Shown here: positions 1 to 6,141 of the stretch, piece by piece
Position numbering within the stretch: position 1 is the first letter of the stretch
Layout: every line of letters starts with the position of its first letter
Assembly (NCBI GenBank): GCA_004195305.1
Contig: SDWN01000643.1
Span: forward strand, 1-8,132
DNA length: 8,132 bases
Direction of reading: 5' to 3'
From: Neptunomonas sp.
GTDB lineage: Bacteria; Pseudomonadota; Gammaproteobacteria; Pseudomonadales; Balneatricaceae
Made by a program: the position numbers and the translations under genes
Notes under the pieces: model-generated
Databases searched by the model: none
The model's input: only the letters and a program-made list of their open reading frames with translations
What the model was told of the DNA's origin: nothing

Positions 1-1521
1 CGCATCGATAGCCGCTCGGCGACCGGCCAACCCGACCTGTCCCTGCTGGAGCCCTATTTTCAGATCCTCAGCAACAGCAAGAGTACCCAGATACGGATCA
101 TCAATGGTCAAACCGAGTCTTCGACCGAGTGGCGCATCGACCTGGCGCCTAAGCTGATCGGGCGTATTTTGATCCCTCCGTTTGAGTTCGATGGTGCCCG
201 CAGTGCCGCGCTACAGATTGAAGTGACCGCCAGCAAAGCCGCCAGCGGCAACCCCAACGATGACTATTACCTGGAGCTGGAGACCGACACGCCGAGCGCC
301 TATGTCGATCAGCAACTCAAACTCAGCATCCGCCTCTACACCGCCATCAACCTGAGCAGCTTGGAAGCCCAGCCGCTACAGCTGGAAGGCGCCGATGTAA
401 TCAAACTCGACGAGCAGCAGTACCAAAAGGTGCAGAATGGCCGCCGCTTCCTGGTTTACGAACTCAACTACGCGATCTTTGCCCGCACCCCCGGCACGCT
501 GGAGATCCCCCCACAGCGCTTCATCGCCCTCAAAGGCGGGTCCCGATCACTGTTCGATAGCCGTCGCGGTCAACAGATCCGGTTATCCACCCAGGCACGT
601 TCGATCGATATCCTGCCGATCCCCGAGCCGATTAACCCGCGCGACTGGCTGCCCGCCAAGTCGGTCACCCTGAGCCAAGGCCTTAGCCTGGCGGACGGCG
701 CTTACCGTGTCGGTGAGCCGATCACGCGTACTCTGACCCTGCGCGCAGACGGTGTAGAGGCGAACCGGTTACCGCAGCTGCCACCTCTCAGCGGTCAGGA
801 TTTCAAACAGTACCCGGAACCGGCTCAACTGGATCAACAGACCCCCGCTTCCGGCATCCACGCCAGCCGCATCGAGCGTTACGGACTGGTGCCCACCCGA
901 ACCGGCCCGCTTGAACTGCCTGCCCTGGAGCTGCTCTGGTGGGATAGCGTTGCTAATCAAGCGCGCGTTGCCCGAATTCCGGCCCAAACCCTGAATGTGC
1001 TCGCGCCGCTCAACACTCCAGCCACATCAACCCCAGCGACCCCATCGGTCGCTGCTGTACAGTCCCAACAACCAGCTACGCGGCTGCCTGCACAGGCCGT
1101 TTCAGCCAGCTCGGACTGGCTGCTCTGGAGCAACCTGCTCTGGGCCACTGTCTGTGTGCTGCTGGCTGGTTTATGGTGGCGCGCCCGCCAACCGGCTGCG
1201 CAGCCGGTAGTCAGCCAGGCTGCACCAGCCGCCAACACCGACGAGGCTCAAGCCTTCCGAGCACTCGAAGCCGCCAGTCGCCAGGGTGACTGGCACTCGA
1301 TCCGCCAGGCGCTGAGTATCTGGCGCAGCACCGCTAGCGCCACGCCCATCAAGGACGAGGCCTTGACTCAGCAGTGCCAGCTGCTGGATAGCTGCTTATA
1401 CGGCAAAGGATCGGTGCAGTCGTTCGATACTCAGGCGTTATTGGACGCGGTACGAGGGTGCCGGCAGCGATTGGCGGAGGCCAAGACTAAGACGCGGGGG
1501 TTACCGCCGTTGTACCTATAG
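1..1521 (+). CDS. batD: BatD-family (oxygen tolerance) protein, 3' part
   Basis: The reading frame is open from base 1 to a TAG stop and gives 506 visible residues; the true start lies outside the window. The TTG at 169 is not the start, because the frame upstream already reads as BatD sequence (a 'LEPYFQILSNSKSTQIRIING' -like stretch, then WRIDLAPKLIGRILIPPF). BatD proteins are periplasmic proteins made of beta-rich, Ig-like segments and anchored by one membrane helix. They are encoded with BatA/BatB (von Willebrand A domain) proteins and a MoxR ATPase, and are linked to aerotolerance and envelope stress. Here a long soluble region is followed by a Pro/Ala/Thr-rich linker, one clear helix at about residues 372-394 (WLLWSNLLWATVCVLLAGLWW), and an Arg-rich cytoplasmic start. 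A helical tail of roughly 90 residues ends in LPPLYL, close to the LPPL ending usual in the family. The remaining bat genes would be expected upstream. The gene converges on the minus-strand genes. Family assignment is firm; the precise role is known only from homologues. Confidence 0.87.
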   Translation, partial: RIDSRSATGQPDLSLLEPYFQILSNSKSTQIRIINGQTESSTEWRIDLAPKLIGRILIPPFEFDGARSAALQIEVTASKAASGNPNDDYYLELETDTPSAYVDQQLKLSIRLYTAINLSSLEAQPLQLEGADVIKLDEQQYQKVQNGRRFLVYELNYAIFARTPGTLEIPPQRFIALKGGSRSLFDSRRGQQIRLSTQARSIDILPIPEPINPRDWLPAKSVTLSQGLSLADGAYRVGEPITRTLTLRADGVEANRLPQLPPLSGQDFKQYPEPAQLDQQTPASGIHASRIERYGLVPTRTGPLELPALELLWWDSVANQARVARIPAQTLNVLAPLNTPATSTPATPSVAAVQSQQPATRLPAQAVSASSDWLLWSNLLWATVCVLLAGLWWRARQPAAQPVVSQAAPAANTDEAQAFRALEAASRQGDWHSIRQALSIWRSTASATPIKDEALTQQCQLLDSCLYGKGSVQSFDTQALLDAVRGCRQRLAEAKTKTRGLPPLYL

Positions 1522-1550
1522 GTGCTGCGACAACAGTACGTCCCACACCC

Positions 1551-1601
1551 CTGTGGATCGGAGTTGATTCCGACATCATCGGGTTGAAGCCCGACCCACA
1601 G
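1551..1601. repeat. REPIN-like element, copy 1 (two inverted REP half-sites)
   Basis: The 51-bp unit starts with CTGTGG and ends with CCACAG. On the plus strand the head GTGG is followed by an imperfect palindrome, TCGGA-(6)-TCCGA, at 1558-1573. On the minus strand the second head GTGG is followed by TCGGG-(6)-CCCGA, read across 1594-1579. A GTGG-type tetranucleotide head followed by a short hairpin is the usual design of REP sequences, and two in opposite orientation make a REPIN. Similarity to copy 2 extends over about 1548-1614. It sits between convergent genes, the usual place for REPs, where it may also help end transcription or protect 3' ends. Confidence 0.72.
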
Positions 1602-1630
1602 AGGGTTACTTGTGGCCGCACTTCCCTCCC

Positions 1631-1681
1631 CTGTGGATCGGAGTTTATTGCCACATCGTCAGGCTGAAGCCCGACCCACAG
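1631..1681. repeat. REPIN-like element, copy 2 (partly decayed)
   Basis: This is a second copy of the same 51-bp unit, in the same orientation exactly 80 bp further on. About 60 of 67 aligned bases match copy 1 (1548-1614 against 1628-1694). The heads CTGTGG and CCACAG are intact. The left palindrome has lost its pairing (TCGGA now faces TGCCA). The right one keeps a GGCT-(2)-AGCC core inside TCAGG...CCCGA. The differing state of the two halves suggests an older copy, or one free to drift. It ends about 20 bp past the stop of the minus-strand gene at 1701-1916. Confidence 0.7.
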
Positions 1682-1700
1682 AGGGTTACCTGTGACAGAG

Positions 1701-1916
1701 CTAGCGCTTTTTAGGAGATAGGGTTGCTGGCAGATACTGCTCATAACCCGCGACCCCGAAATAACGCACCGACTTCTTCTGGGTCTTCTTTTTGGCAATA
1801 AGATTGCCATCTCGATAGATCCTAACGATTTGGCTATCGCCGCTATGGTCAGCATCGTACTCGTTTAAATCATCCAAGCGCAGAGACTCGAATTCAGAGC
1901 GTGTAATGAGTTTCAC
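1701..1916 (-). CDS. Small uncharacterised protein (71 aa, or 81 aa from an upstream ATG)
   Basis: This is a short soluble protein I do not recognise. The frame also has an ATG at 1946-1944, but the GTG at 1916-1914 is preferred: GGAG lies 7 nt before it, while the ATG has no clear Shine-Dalgarno. From the GTG the protein begins V/M-KLITRSEFESLRLDDL. It then has an acidic part (NEYDADHSGDSQ), a strand-like stretch (IVRIYRDGNLIAKK), a basic KKKTQKKS patch, RYFGVAGYEQYL, and a basic end (SPKKR). No signal peptide or membrane helix is visible. The composition is that of a real folded protein, not a shadow frame, and no gene lies opposite. A TACAAT at 1976-1971 could be a -10 box with a poor -35. 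It is separated from the nnrU-like stop by about 130 bp, so it is probably transcribed on its own. Confidence 0.6.
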   Translation of the reverse strand: MKLITRSEFESLRLDDLNEYDADHSGDSQIVRIYRDGNLIAKKKTQKKSVRYFGVAGYEQYLPATLSPKKR

Positions 1917-2077
1917 CTTCCTTCTCCCATTCAAATACCAGGGCATTCGGACACCGGGGGCTTGGCATTAATTGTACCTTGTTTAACCCGGTTGATTACT
2001 TAGGTGTTCGACGTCATCCAGCGACAGCAGGCGCATAACAGGTTGCCCTATTAAGCTCTCAGAGCAACGAGGTTCAT

Positions 2078-2752
2078 TCAATAAAAAACCGGCGGTGCGA
2101 TCCCGATCACCGGCTGGTGCGCAAACAGCAGCATGAGATACAACAACAGCCCTCCGAGTAACCGCAGCCAGCCGATACCCCGCCAGTCGATCCGGGTAAA
2201 CGCGCGGAAGGGTAGATTGACGGTACCACGGTGGAAGTGCTGCCACTGCTGCGGCTCCATCTTACGCTGCCGGGATCGCTCCAGGGTCAGCGTGCCCACC
2301 AGGCTGAGCAGCAACATCAGTGCAAACAGCAGCAGTCCGGCCGCATCGCCGTTAACCGGTATATGCGTCCCTGCCCAGATACCCAGCCCCCACAGCAGCG
2401 GATGGCGGGTAACCGAGACAATACCCGGATGTTTCGGGTCATAGCCCTTGGATCCCGGGCCGAGCGAGAACGGGTTCTTAGAACTGGCGCCAGCCACGAT
2501 CAGAATGCAGGCCAGCGGCATCAATACCACCGGTAACCAGGCTGCCCAGAGCATCCAGGGCCAGAGGGGAATAAAGGGCGCTCGTGCAAATGCCTGTGCC
2601 AGCCAATAGATAATCGCCAGCGATAGCACACTGTAGCCCAGCAAAAAGCCACCACGACCCAGGCGCTGCTCCAGCGGCTGACGCAACCGCGGACGCATCG
2701 GTAACATATGACTCAGCAGAAATACCGCCACAGCGGCCAGTAGTTCAGCCAT
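2078..2752 (-). CDS. NnrU-family integral membrane protein
   Basis: The 224-aa protein (from the ATG at 2752) has about five hydrophobic segments: near residues 3-18, 35-55, 65-88, 120-155 (broken by THIPVNGD) and 193-211. The block VTRHPLLWGLGIWAGTHIPVNGD, shortened here to its key parts TRHP, HIP and NGD, is typical of the NnrU family. Plant zeta-carotene isomerase Z-ISO, which uses heme b with histidine ligands, is a relative. Candidate ligand histidines are H15, H117, H130 and H212. The ATG follows AAGGAG by 9 nt; a TTG directly before it (2755) is also possible with 6-nt spacing. It overlaps the radical SAM stop by 8 nt, so coupled translation is likely. NnrU was named for nitric-oxide metabolism in Rhodobacter, but no denitrification gene is near here, so that role should not be assumed. 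Family assignment is strong; the reaction is unknown. Confidence 0.85.
   Translation of the reverse strand: MAELLAAVAVFLLSHMLPMRPRLRQPLEQRLGRGGFLLGYSVLSLAIIYWLAQAFARAPFIPLWPWMLWAAWLPVVLMPLACILIVAGASSKNPFSLGPGSKGYDPKHPGIVSVTRHPLLWGLGIWAGTHIPVNGDAAGLLLFALMLLLSLVGTLTLERSRQRKMEPQQWQHFHRGTVNLPFRAFTRIDWRGIGWLRLLGGLLLYLMLLFAHQPVIGIAPPVFY
2083..2113 (-). terminator. Possible intrinsic terminator at the 3' end of the nnrU-like gene
   Basis: Read on the minus strand, CGGTG (2112-2108) can pair with CACCG (2097-2093) across a 10-nt loop. This is followed by CCGG and then six T's (2088-2083). The hairpin lies inside the last codons, with the TGA stop at 2080-2078 just after the T-run. The 5-bp stem and the 4-nt spacing before the T's make it a weak candidate, but the position, at the end of a long minus-strand gene array, fits. 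Confidence 0.3.
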
Positions 2753-4358
2753 CAATTAACACTCCTTGTCTCGCATCCGTCATATCCTGGTAGTTTGACC
2801 GCATGGGGGAAACCGACGCCGCTGCGCCTAAGTCTTTGTAGTCGATCGCGTCTTTGAGCTCGTGCAGCCCCGACATATCGTGCGGAATAGGCTGATCGCC
2901 AAAATCAAAATGCTTATGGAAGTCTTTCATCATCGCCTTGAACGCACTCATCATGTAGCGCCGTTTGAAACCGTCCTCCAGCGCCACCACCTCTTTCATC
3001 TTATTGCCATAGAAGGTCATGTAGCAGCGCGCCAGCTCGCGGGAAACCTGATCGAGCGACATCGCATCGGGCTCGATAATCGGGGTCATCAGGTTGTATT
3101 TTGCGTAATCAAACACCCGGATATAAGGCTTCATCTGCTTGTACAGTGGCGTGAAGGGCATCGGTGTGATCAGCGGGAACACTGCAATATCGGGATTAAG
3201 ACGGACCGCCTCGGCGATGGTCCGATCAACGCTCTCTGGCGTATCCTCGGGGAAGCCGATCATAAACGAGGCTTCGGTCATGATGCCGTGGTCACGCAGC
3301 AGGTCGAGCGCCAGTTTGTTCTGGTCGACACTGGTGCCCTTGTTCAGACTGTTGAGGGTGGTGTCATCGCTGCTTTCTGCACCCAGATACATGTGCATGA
3401 TCTTGGCTTTACTGTATTTATGCAGGATATCCTTGTCGCGGATAATGTCCTCAACGCGGGTCTCCATCAGCAGCTTGACGTCTATATCGGCCTCGATCAG
3501 CAGGTCGAGCTGGCGCTCCCAGCGCTCGGCATCCTTCGTGGGATAGGGGTCAATCAGAGTGATAAATTCGACCGCGTAGGTATCAACCAGATGACGTATT
3601 TCCTCGATCACCTTCTCCGGATCTCGCACCCGCCAGTCGCCACGCCAGAACACCCGGTGGGAGCAGAACGAACAATCCATCATGCAGCCACGGGTGGTCA
3701 TGATAGAAGCCATGCGCCCCCAAGGTGCGATATTGTAGTGGTAATCCTCCCAGTCCAGCAGGTGCCAGGCGGGTTCGTAGTCGTCGAGGCACTCGATATG
3801 AGCGCGCAGGCCAGTATTCACCACCTCGTCACCATCGACAAAGGCCAGCCCCTTGACACTATGCCAGTTCACAGCCAGGCGACTGCCATCCAGGTAGATA
3901 CCCAGCAACTCGGCGAAGGTCGCTTCCGACTCACCCCGCAACACGAAATCTGGCGGGTTATCACCCTCGGTGAGGATCTCTTTGTAGAGGAAGGTCGGGT
4001 GAGGTCCACCTAGCAGGGTCACGATTTTGGGGTTGACCTCTTTAGCGATAGCCAAGGCTTCTAATGCCGCGGGAACGGTGGCGGTACTGATGGCACCAGA
4101 CACAGGGAGGTAATCCAAGGAGACCACAAAATCAGGCTGGTACGCCTCGATCTCGGCACGCACGTCGTCAAAGGTCTTGTACTTGTTCATGGCATCGAAA
4201 ATTTTCGCCTCGTACCCGGCTTTCTCTGCCACTCGGGCCAGATAAGCAAGCTGCAACGGTGGCCAGGTACCGATCACCTGAACCCCCCAACAATGGTAGG
4301 GAGGGGCAATAAAGAGAACTTTTTTTGCGGCGTTACTGTTTACAGTGTTGAGGGTCAT
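2745..4358 (-). CDS. B12-binding-type radical SAM protein (BchE-like family)
   Basis: The 537-aa protein has the two-domain form of cobalamin-type radical SAM enzymes. Residues about 12-158 form a Rossmann-like B12-binding domain, starting KKVLFIAPPY and containing WPPLQLAYLA, LLGGPHPTF and FVLRGESEATF. Residues about 210-410 form the radical SAM barrel, with CMMDCSFC giving the CX3CX2C cluster ligands C225, C229 and C232. Further barrel motifs are YLGAES and FMIGFPEDTPES. A C-terminal region of about 120 residues, rich in Met, Lys and aromatics (YNLMTPIIEPDAMS, then MTFYGNKMKEV), resembles the tail of BchE-like proteins, which include the oxygen-independent Mg-protoporphyrin ester cyclase. 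No chlorophyll genes are visible, so substrate and reaction (methylation, cyclisation or other) stay open. No clear DxHxxG cobalamin motif was seen, as is common in this class. The Shine-Dalgarno is weak. It lies 108 nt after the luxE-like stop and overlaps the nnrU-like gene. Confidence 0.88.
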   Translation of the reverse strand: MTLNTVNSNAAKKVLFIAPPYHCWGVQVIGTWPPLQLAYLARVAEKAGYEAKIFDAMNKYKTFDDVRAEIEAYQPDFVVSLDYLPVSGAISTATVPAALEALAIAKEVNPKIVTLLGGPHPTFLYKEILTEGDNPPDFVLRGESEATFAELLGIYLDGSRLAVNWHSVKGLAFVDGDEVVNTGLRAHIECLDDYEPAWHLLDWEDYHYNIAPWGRMASIMTTRGCMMDCSFCSHRVFWRGDWRVRDPEKVIEEIRHLVDTYAVEFITLIDPYPTKDAERWERQLDLLIEADIDVKLLMETRVEDIIRDKDILHKYSKAKIMHMYLGAESSDDTTLNSLNKGTSVDQNKLALDLLRDHGIMTEASFMIGFPEDTPESVDRTIAEAVRLNPDIAVFPLITPMPFTPLYKQMKPYIRVFDYAKYNLMTPIIEPDAMSLDQVSRELARCYMTFYGNKMKEVVALEDGFKRRYMMSAFKAMMKDFHKHFDFGDQPIPHDMSGLHELKDAIDYKDLGAAASVSPMRSNYQDMTDARQGVLIDG

Positions 4359-4407
4359 CGGTCGCTCTATGATTTATTCAGAGTATCTCGGAAGCTAGCT
4401 GGATATC

Positions 4408-4425
4408 CCTGTCCACGCGGACAGG
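4408..4425. other. Perfect 7-bp hairpin in the luxE-like/radical SAM gap
   Basis: CCTGTCC and GGACAGG are separated by the 4-nt loop ACGC. This is the only strong structure in the 108-nt gap 4359-4466. No T-run follows on either strand, so it is not a standard terminator. It could be an RNA processing or stabilising element that sets different levels for the two genes, or an operator-like inverted repeat in front of the radical SAM gene. The role is inferred only from its position. Confidence 0.4.
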
Positions 4426-4466
4426 CTCACCCTAGGCCAGCCGAAACAAAAGTGACATATACCAAT

Positions 4467-5894
4467 CTACTTTTGCTCGATGTGATTGTTTTTACACCCT
4501 TCCTGGTGCTCGATCAATTGCTCGATGCCCTCACCACAGGGACAGTCCGCCCCCATCGCCAGGTCGGCGGCAGCTGCCACGCGGGGCTTGCGACCGGTGA
4601 CCAGGCCCATTTTGAAGCGAATCGAAAAATTAACGTAGTTTTCCAGAAAACGGAAGATCTTGTTATCGCCCATCGGTCCGACAGTACGCTGAGCCGGAAG
4701 TTCGGAAATCTTGCCGTTTTCGAGCTGCGCTCTGCCAATAATCCGAAAACTGCCGTCCTCCGCCACAACCCCCAGGTTATCGCTCTGCACCGCCAGCACC
4801 GTTGGCAGGTTGGACAGGTCAAAGTGGCGCAACAGCCCGACCTCACCCGCGGGCAGCGGTTCAAGGCTGACCGGATCAACCACATCGGTGCGCACCCAGG
4901 GCGGCGGAATCATCCTGGGTGCGGACGCTGGCAGGCCCTGAATCCGCTCGCGCAATGGACTCTCGAAGAAATTGGTGGCACTCTCGGCCATCCCCAGCAC
5001 ATTGATGCAGTGATCTGCAGAGAGCCCGAGCACCTGTTCGGCCATCTGGTAATATGCTTGTCGATCCACCGCACCAAAACGACCGCGATAACCGCCGCCG
5101 TCACCGATCCGGCTACCTGCAGGCAGGCGAAACGACACCCCGCGCTTCTGACAGGCTTGAAAGAAATAGACGAAAGCGCCGGTGGCGCCGATAAACGCTA
5201 CCGGCTGGCCGCTGGCCTCACACTCCTCCAGGGCCCGAATCATCGCCTGGATATCGATGCCGCTTTTAGTCAATAGGAACTGGCTGTTGTCGGCCCCGAA
5301 GCGTACCCGGGTCTCCTCCATCCCCATCGCCATCCCCATCGAAGGGGCCATCTGCGGGCTGGGGGCCAGGATCAACACCCGGCAGCGACGATTTTGCTGT
5401 TCTAGCTGCGCCTGATCAGGAAACAGATAGGCCGCGGTCATCACCCGATTAGCAGCGAACACCAGCTCTTTGCCAAGCTTATCCCTGAAGATCTGGCCGC
5501 GTTTATTGGCGGTGGTCCCCGAGGTAAGATTAGCCATCACCGCCTGCTCTTTAGGGAAGGAGGTGACCAACTCTTTTTTAAACGCATCGGTGGGGAAGGC
5601 AGGGATCTGCTGCCAGTGATCGACCTGATCCGGACGGACACCCCGCGCATCACAGAACTGCCGGTACGGCGGGTTCGCCTGGTATTGATAGCGAAACATC
5701 GCCAGCGCCAACGGTTCAAAGGCCGTGCGATCGCCATCGACCCCGGCCTCGTACAGCGTCATAACCGCCGCGGCCAGTTGCTCGGCGCTCATTGGCTCGG
5801 GCTTCTCTTCGCTCTTCTCTAAGTTGTTATCTACGCTTTTATTTAAGCTTCTATCTAAGTTCTGCAACGCTGCATCCTGCTGTTGATTAGTCAT
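4467..5894 (-). CDS. LuxE-family acyl-protein synthetase / acyl-adenylating enzyme
   Basis: The 475-aa protein belongs to the LuxE branch of the adenylate-forming (ANL) superfamily. These enzymes activate a carboxylic acid with ATP and pass the acyl group to a thiol on a protein or carrier. Visible motifs, numbered from the ATG: a phosphate loop NLTSGTT (122-128), GDGGGYRGRF (264-273) as in LuxE relatives, GMAES (301-305) at the adenine/Mg2+ motif, and QSDNLGVV...IIGRAQ (370-390) in place of the usual TGD...GR stretch. LuxE proper is about 370 aa. This protein adds a charged repeat extension at the N-terminus (about 13-32) and a C-terminal part with C451, C453 and C467. In LuxE the acyl-accepting cysteine is near the C-terminus, so one of these may play that part (inference). 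The ATG at 5894 overlaps the upstream TAA (TAATG). A GTG at 5906 and an ATG at 5792 are alternatives. No other lux genes are present, so bioluminescence is not implied. Confidence 0.85.
   Translation of the reverse strand: MTNQQQDAALQNLDRSLNKSVDNNLEKSEEKPEPMSAEQLAAAVMTLYEAGVDGDRTAFEPLALAMFRYQYQANPPYRQFCDARGVRPDQVDHWQQIPAFPTDAFKKELVTSFPKEQAVMANLTSGTTANKRGQIFRDKLGKELVFAANRVMTAAYLFPDQAQLEQQNRRCRVLILAPSPQMAPSMGMAMGMEETRVRFGADNSQFLLTKSGIDIQAMIRALEECEASGQPVAFIGATGAFVYFFQACQKRGVSFRLPAGSRIGDGGGYRGRFGAVDRQAYYQMAEQVLGLSADHCINVLGMAESATNFFESPLRERIQGLPASAPRMIPPPWVRTDVVDPVSLEPLPAGEVGLLRHFDLSNLPTVLAVQSDNLGVVAEDGSFRIIGRAQLENGKISELPAQRTVGPMGDNKIFRFLENYVNFSIRFKMGLVTGRKPRVAAAADLAMGADCPCGEGIEQLIEHQEGCKNNHIEQK
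5799..5858 (-). repeat. Five-unit 12-bp degenerate tandem repeat within the luxE-like gene
   Basis: Sixty bases divide cleanly into five 12-mers in the reading frame. They encode LDRS, LNKS, VDNN, LEKS and EEKP. The two 12-mers at 5835-5858 match in 10 of 12 positions, and the others are more diverged. The block uses AT-rich codons (TTA, AAT, AAA) unlike the GC-rich flanks. It lies before the conserved start of the enzyme domain and codes for a flexible charged linker. Confidence 0.7.
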
Positions 5895-5929
5895 TAGTGC
5901 GTCCACAGGTAGATCATCCAGCTACCTCC
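5894..5929 (-). promoter_or_regulatory. Strong ribosome site and 7-codon mini-ORF leading into luxE-like
   Basis: GGAGG at 5929-5925 is the best Shine-Dalgarno in this part of the window. It lies 7 nt before an ATG at 5917. That ATG opens MIYLWTH and stops at the TAA that overlaps the luxE-like ATG (TAATG). The same codons are the end of the two-helix membrane protein gene. Ribosomes loading here would end on the luxE-like start and could restart there, so LuxE-like protein could be made whether or not the upstream frame is intact. This is inferred from the layout. Confidence 0.45.
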
Positions 5930-6002
5930 GACAAAAGCGATACCCAGTACCGCGTGTTTTACGATCAGCATCTGCTTCTTGACCTGCCAGTTATGCTTAC
6001 TA

Positions 6003-6010
6003 CCCCCCCC
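6003..6010 (-). repeat. Homopolymer tract of eight G's (C8 on the plus strand)
   Basis: This is a single-base run of eight, the longest seen in the window. It lies exactly where the small membrane protein gene changes frame. Gain of one G, or loss of two, restores the reading frame. In the first frame the tract reads AA-G GGG GGG G, which also has the X XXY YYZ form of a -1 slippery site. Confidence 0.9.
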
Positions 6011-6141
6011 TTACCGCGACGAACGAACAGACCGGTCAGGCATACCAGCAGCAGCGAAAACCTGCAGAAGACAAAGTAGATATTATTGAGCACGCTTAAC
6101 CAGGGACGCATAGGTTGGTTCTCGTTGGGTGAGTGATAGAG

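Larger units (their letters stand above)
5894..6111 (-). pseudogene. Small two-helix membrane protein gene, frame broken at a G8 tract
   Basis: Too short for most gene finders and split between two frames. From the ATG at 6111 (30 nt past the mazG stop, weak Shine-Dalgarno) the first frame gives MRPWLSVLNN, then a hydrophobic helix (IYFVFCRFSLLLVCLTGLFV) and RRGK. It enters eight G's at 6010-6003 and would then stop at a TGA (5967-5965) after 48 residues of off-frame sequence. The other frame, closed upstream by a TAA at 6013-6011 and without a start there, continues as SKHNWQVKKQ, a second helix (MLIVKHAVLGIAFVGGSWMIYLW) and TH, ending at TAA 5896-5894. With nine G's the two halves form one 72-aa helical hairpin with a strongly basic loop, which would face the cytoplasm. 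The stop overlaps the luxE-like ATG, as expected of a functional operon gene. It may be phase-variable, read by frameshifting, truly broken, or a homopolymer sequencing error. I do not recognise a family. Confidence 0.6.

Noticed and set aside
169..171. TTG as start of the batD frame
   Set aside because: The same frame is open to base 1 and reads as BatD family sequence upstream, so the gene is cut by the window edge.
1514..1523. Perfect palindrome ACCTATAGGT over the batD stop codon
   Set aside because: Ten bases is short enough to occur by chance, and there is no T-run or second copy to support a role.
1487..1855. 122-aa minus-strand open frame over the batD end and the intergenic repeats
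   Set aside because: Its middle is the two REPIN copies translated twice (a similar GLQPDD / GFNPMM block appears in each), and it overlaps both batD and the better-supported small gene.
2862..4013. 383-aa plus-strand open frame
   Set aside because: It is the complement of the radical SAM gene, rich in His and Arg with no domain, typical of an antisense shadow frame.
2745..4358. bchE of bacteriochlorophyll synthesis
   Set aside because: The family form fits, but no other photosynthesis gene is in the window and BchE-like radical SAM proteins have many roles.
4293..5276. 327-aa plus-strand open frame
   Set aside because: It lies opposite the luxE-like gene and the radical SAM start; it has no recognisable motif, while the minus strand has clear enzyme motifs.
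4467..5894. Bioluminescence (luxE) operon
   Set aside because: No luxA, luxB, luxC or luxD genes are present, and the protein is longer than LuxE with extra ends; only the family resemblance holds.
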